NCBI GenBank assembly: GCA_028288775.1 | Contig: JAQGHP010000415.1 | Coordinates: 1 to 6,000 of the forward strand | Length of the DNA stretch: 6,000 bases | Origin: Phycisphaerales bacterium | GTDB taxonomy: Bacteria; Planctomycetota; Phycisphaerae; Tepidisphaerales; Tepidisphaeraceae | Direction of reading: 5' to 3' | Part shown: positions 5,141 to 6,000 of the stretch, one piece after another | Layout: every line of letters begins with the position of its first letter | How positions within the stretch are numbered: the first letter of the stretch is position 1 | The notes under the pieces: generated by a model | What the model was told of the DNA's origin: nothing | What the model saw: the letters and a program-made list of their open reading frames with translations, nothing else | Database searches by the model: none | Made by a program: the position numbers and the translations under genes

Positions 5141-5172
5141 AAGCAGGCCCCGATTTCGGGGCCTGCTTTTTT
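5141..5172 (+). terminator. Rho-independent terminator after the RTX-like gene
   Basis: An 11-bp perfect stem (AAGCAGGCCCC at 5141-5151 with GGGGCCTGCTT at 5158-5168), extended by a G-C pair around an ATTT loop, runs into six T (5167-5172). It ends the + strand gene. It lies 8 nt beyond the stop of the convergent minus-strand gene, but in that direction no proper T-run follows the stem, so it serves mainly the + strand. Confidence 0.93.
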
Positions 5173-5180
5173 GTTCAACG

Positions 5181-6000
5181 TTACGGCGCAGTTTCCCACC
5201 GCCAACTCCCCGACACAGGCGCCAGCGATGTGCCCGTGAAGCCGGGGGGCGGGTTCTTGTAAAAACTCGAATCGTAGGTCAGCGTTATGCTGGTAAACGC
5301 CGAACCTGTATAGGTGCCGCCTACCACGAGCGCGCCGTTGAAGTTCGGGGCCGAGCTGGTGGTCAGGTTGCCGGAGACATAAACCAAGCCATCGAACCGC
5401 GACGGGTACTGCGTGGTGTAAGTCGTGTCCGTCACCCCCTGGTACGCCGCGCCGGATTGATTGTAGTTAATGCTTGCGACATTGGCGTTGCCCGTCGCAG
5501 AGTTATCGGCAAGATTCGTGGCCGCGGTCTTGATCGTGATCGCCCCCTGCACCATCAAGACCGGGTAGCCGCTCGATCCCTGTTGGAAGTAGTTCGAACT
5601 CTGGATCGTCGAGCCCGAACCGACATTCAGGAGCACCAGCGTGCCGACGACCCGACAGAACGCGACTTGAATCACCTTGCTCTGGCAGTCGATCACGTAA
5701 ATGCCACTAGCGTTGGTCGCGCCACCCAGCGAATTGACCGATGAGGAAAGCACACGATAAAAGCACTGCGACGTCGTCCCCGAGACCGGCAGGCTTCCGA
5801 TGCTAATGCTCGTGCCGTTGGTCTTGTAGAAGTCGAACACGTGCGTCGAATCGGGAAACGTGCGCGCGGTGGCAAGGCCGTTGTGCGTGCCCGTGCCGGT
5901 GCAGCCAGTCACCGTTGTCACAGCCTCCACATTCAGCGCGTTGAAGCTGTTGGAGTTGCCGGTGACCGAAACGTTGCTGGCGACGATGCCCGAGCCGGTG
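5181..6000 (-). CDS. C-terminal part of a Ser/Thr/Gly-rich exported protein, possibly PilX-like
   Basis: The gene is cut by the window edge: the frame is open from the TAA at 5181-5183 to base 6000, giving 272 visible residues with no stop. A GTG at 5930 is an internal codon rather than the start, since open sequence of the same style (TGSGIVASNVSVTGNSNS...) continues upstream. The chain is low in charge and rich in Ser, Thr, Gly and Asn, with alternating hydrophobic residues typical of an extracellular beta structure. Near its end are 'FDGLVYVSGNLT', 'NGALVVGGTYTG' and 'LTYDSSFYKNPPPGF', then SGSWRWETAP. This 'GLxYVSGN ... GxxVVGG' pattern recalls the C-terminal region of PilX-like, pilus-assembly-associated proteins; that assignment is tentative because the N-terminus is missing. 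Four cysteines fall within about 85 residues and may form disulfides. It converges with the RTX-like gene. Confidence 0.75.
   Translation of the reverse strand, partial: TGSGIVASNVSVTGNSNSFNALNVEAVTTVTGCTGTGTHNGLATARTFPDSTHVFDFYKTNGTSISIGSLPVSGTTSQCFYRVLSSSVNSLGGATNASGIYVIDCQSKVIQVAFCRVVGTLVLLNVGSGSTIQSSNYFQQGSSGYPVLMVQGAITIKTAATNLADNSATGNANVASINYNQSGAAYQGVTDTTYTTQYPSRFDGLVYVSGNLTTSSAPNFNGALVVGGTYTGSAFTSITLTYDSSFYKNPPPGFTGTSLAPVSGSWRWETAP

Noticed and set aside
4660..5205. Minus-strand open frame (181 codons) opposite the RTX-like gene
   Set aside because: Its repeated 'VAAIDE'-type strings are the mirror of the Gly/Asp repeats, and it would start within the convergent gene and read through the strong terminator.

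Overview
The window most likely comes from a planctomycete, probably of the Phycisphaerae/Tepidisphaerales type. The main clue is the short protein at 4453-5115. It begins with FETLEGRRLLSG, a variant of the LEPR-xLL leader that is largely confined to that phylum. High GC, short transcription units closed by strong intrinsic terminators, and stand-alone pilin-like genes agree with this. No RNA gene, insertion sequence or CRISPR array was seen.

Layout. A terminator (44-76) closes a gene to the left of the window. Next are two envelope genes on the + strand. The first is a single-pass membrane protein with a GspB/GspC/PilP-like end domain (274-867). The second is a GspG-like (pseudo)pilin (987-1481) with its own strong terminator (1513-1555). 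A two-gene signalling unit follows: a stand-alone CheY-type receiver (1681-2103) and, 25 nt later, a 541-residue protein with a GAF-like region and a complete HD-GYP domain (2129-3754). Together these resemble an RpfG-type c-di-GMP phosphodiesterase split over two polypeptides.

The 698-nt stretch 3755-4452 has no convincing gene. It holds the least explained structure in the window: nine TTGCCC/GGGCAA hexamers within 3885-4137. Four form an exact 11-bp-period array. Three form a 10-bp-period array in the opposite orientation. The cluster is bounded by a perfect 12-bp inverted repeat and has an AT-rich centre. After it comes the compact LEGRRLLS protein, built from seven glycine/aspartate-rich calcium-binding-type repeats (4453-5115) and followed by a textbook terminator. 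The right end is the 3' part of a convergent minus-strand gene (5181 to beyond 6000) for an exported, Ser/Thr/Gly-rich protein, perhaps associated with pilus assembly.

How the genes may work together (inference): the pilin-like protein, the GspB/C-like protein and the possible PilX-like protein point to a type IV pilus or type II secretion machine. c-di-GMP turnover by the HD-GYP protein is a common way to control such machines. The RTX-like protein could be a secreted or surface product. Nothing in the sequence proves these links.
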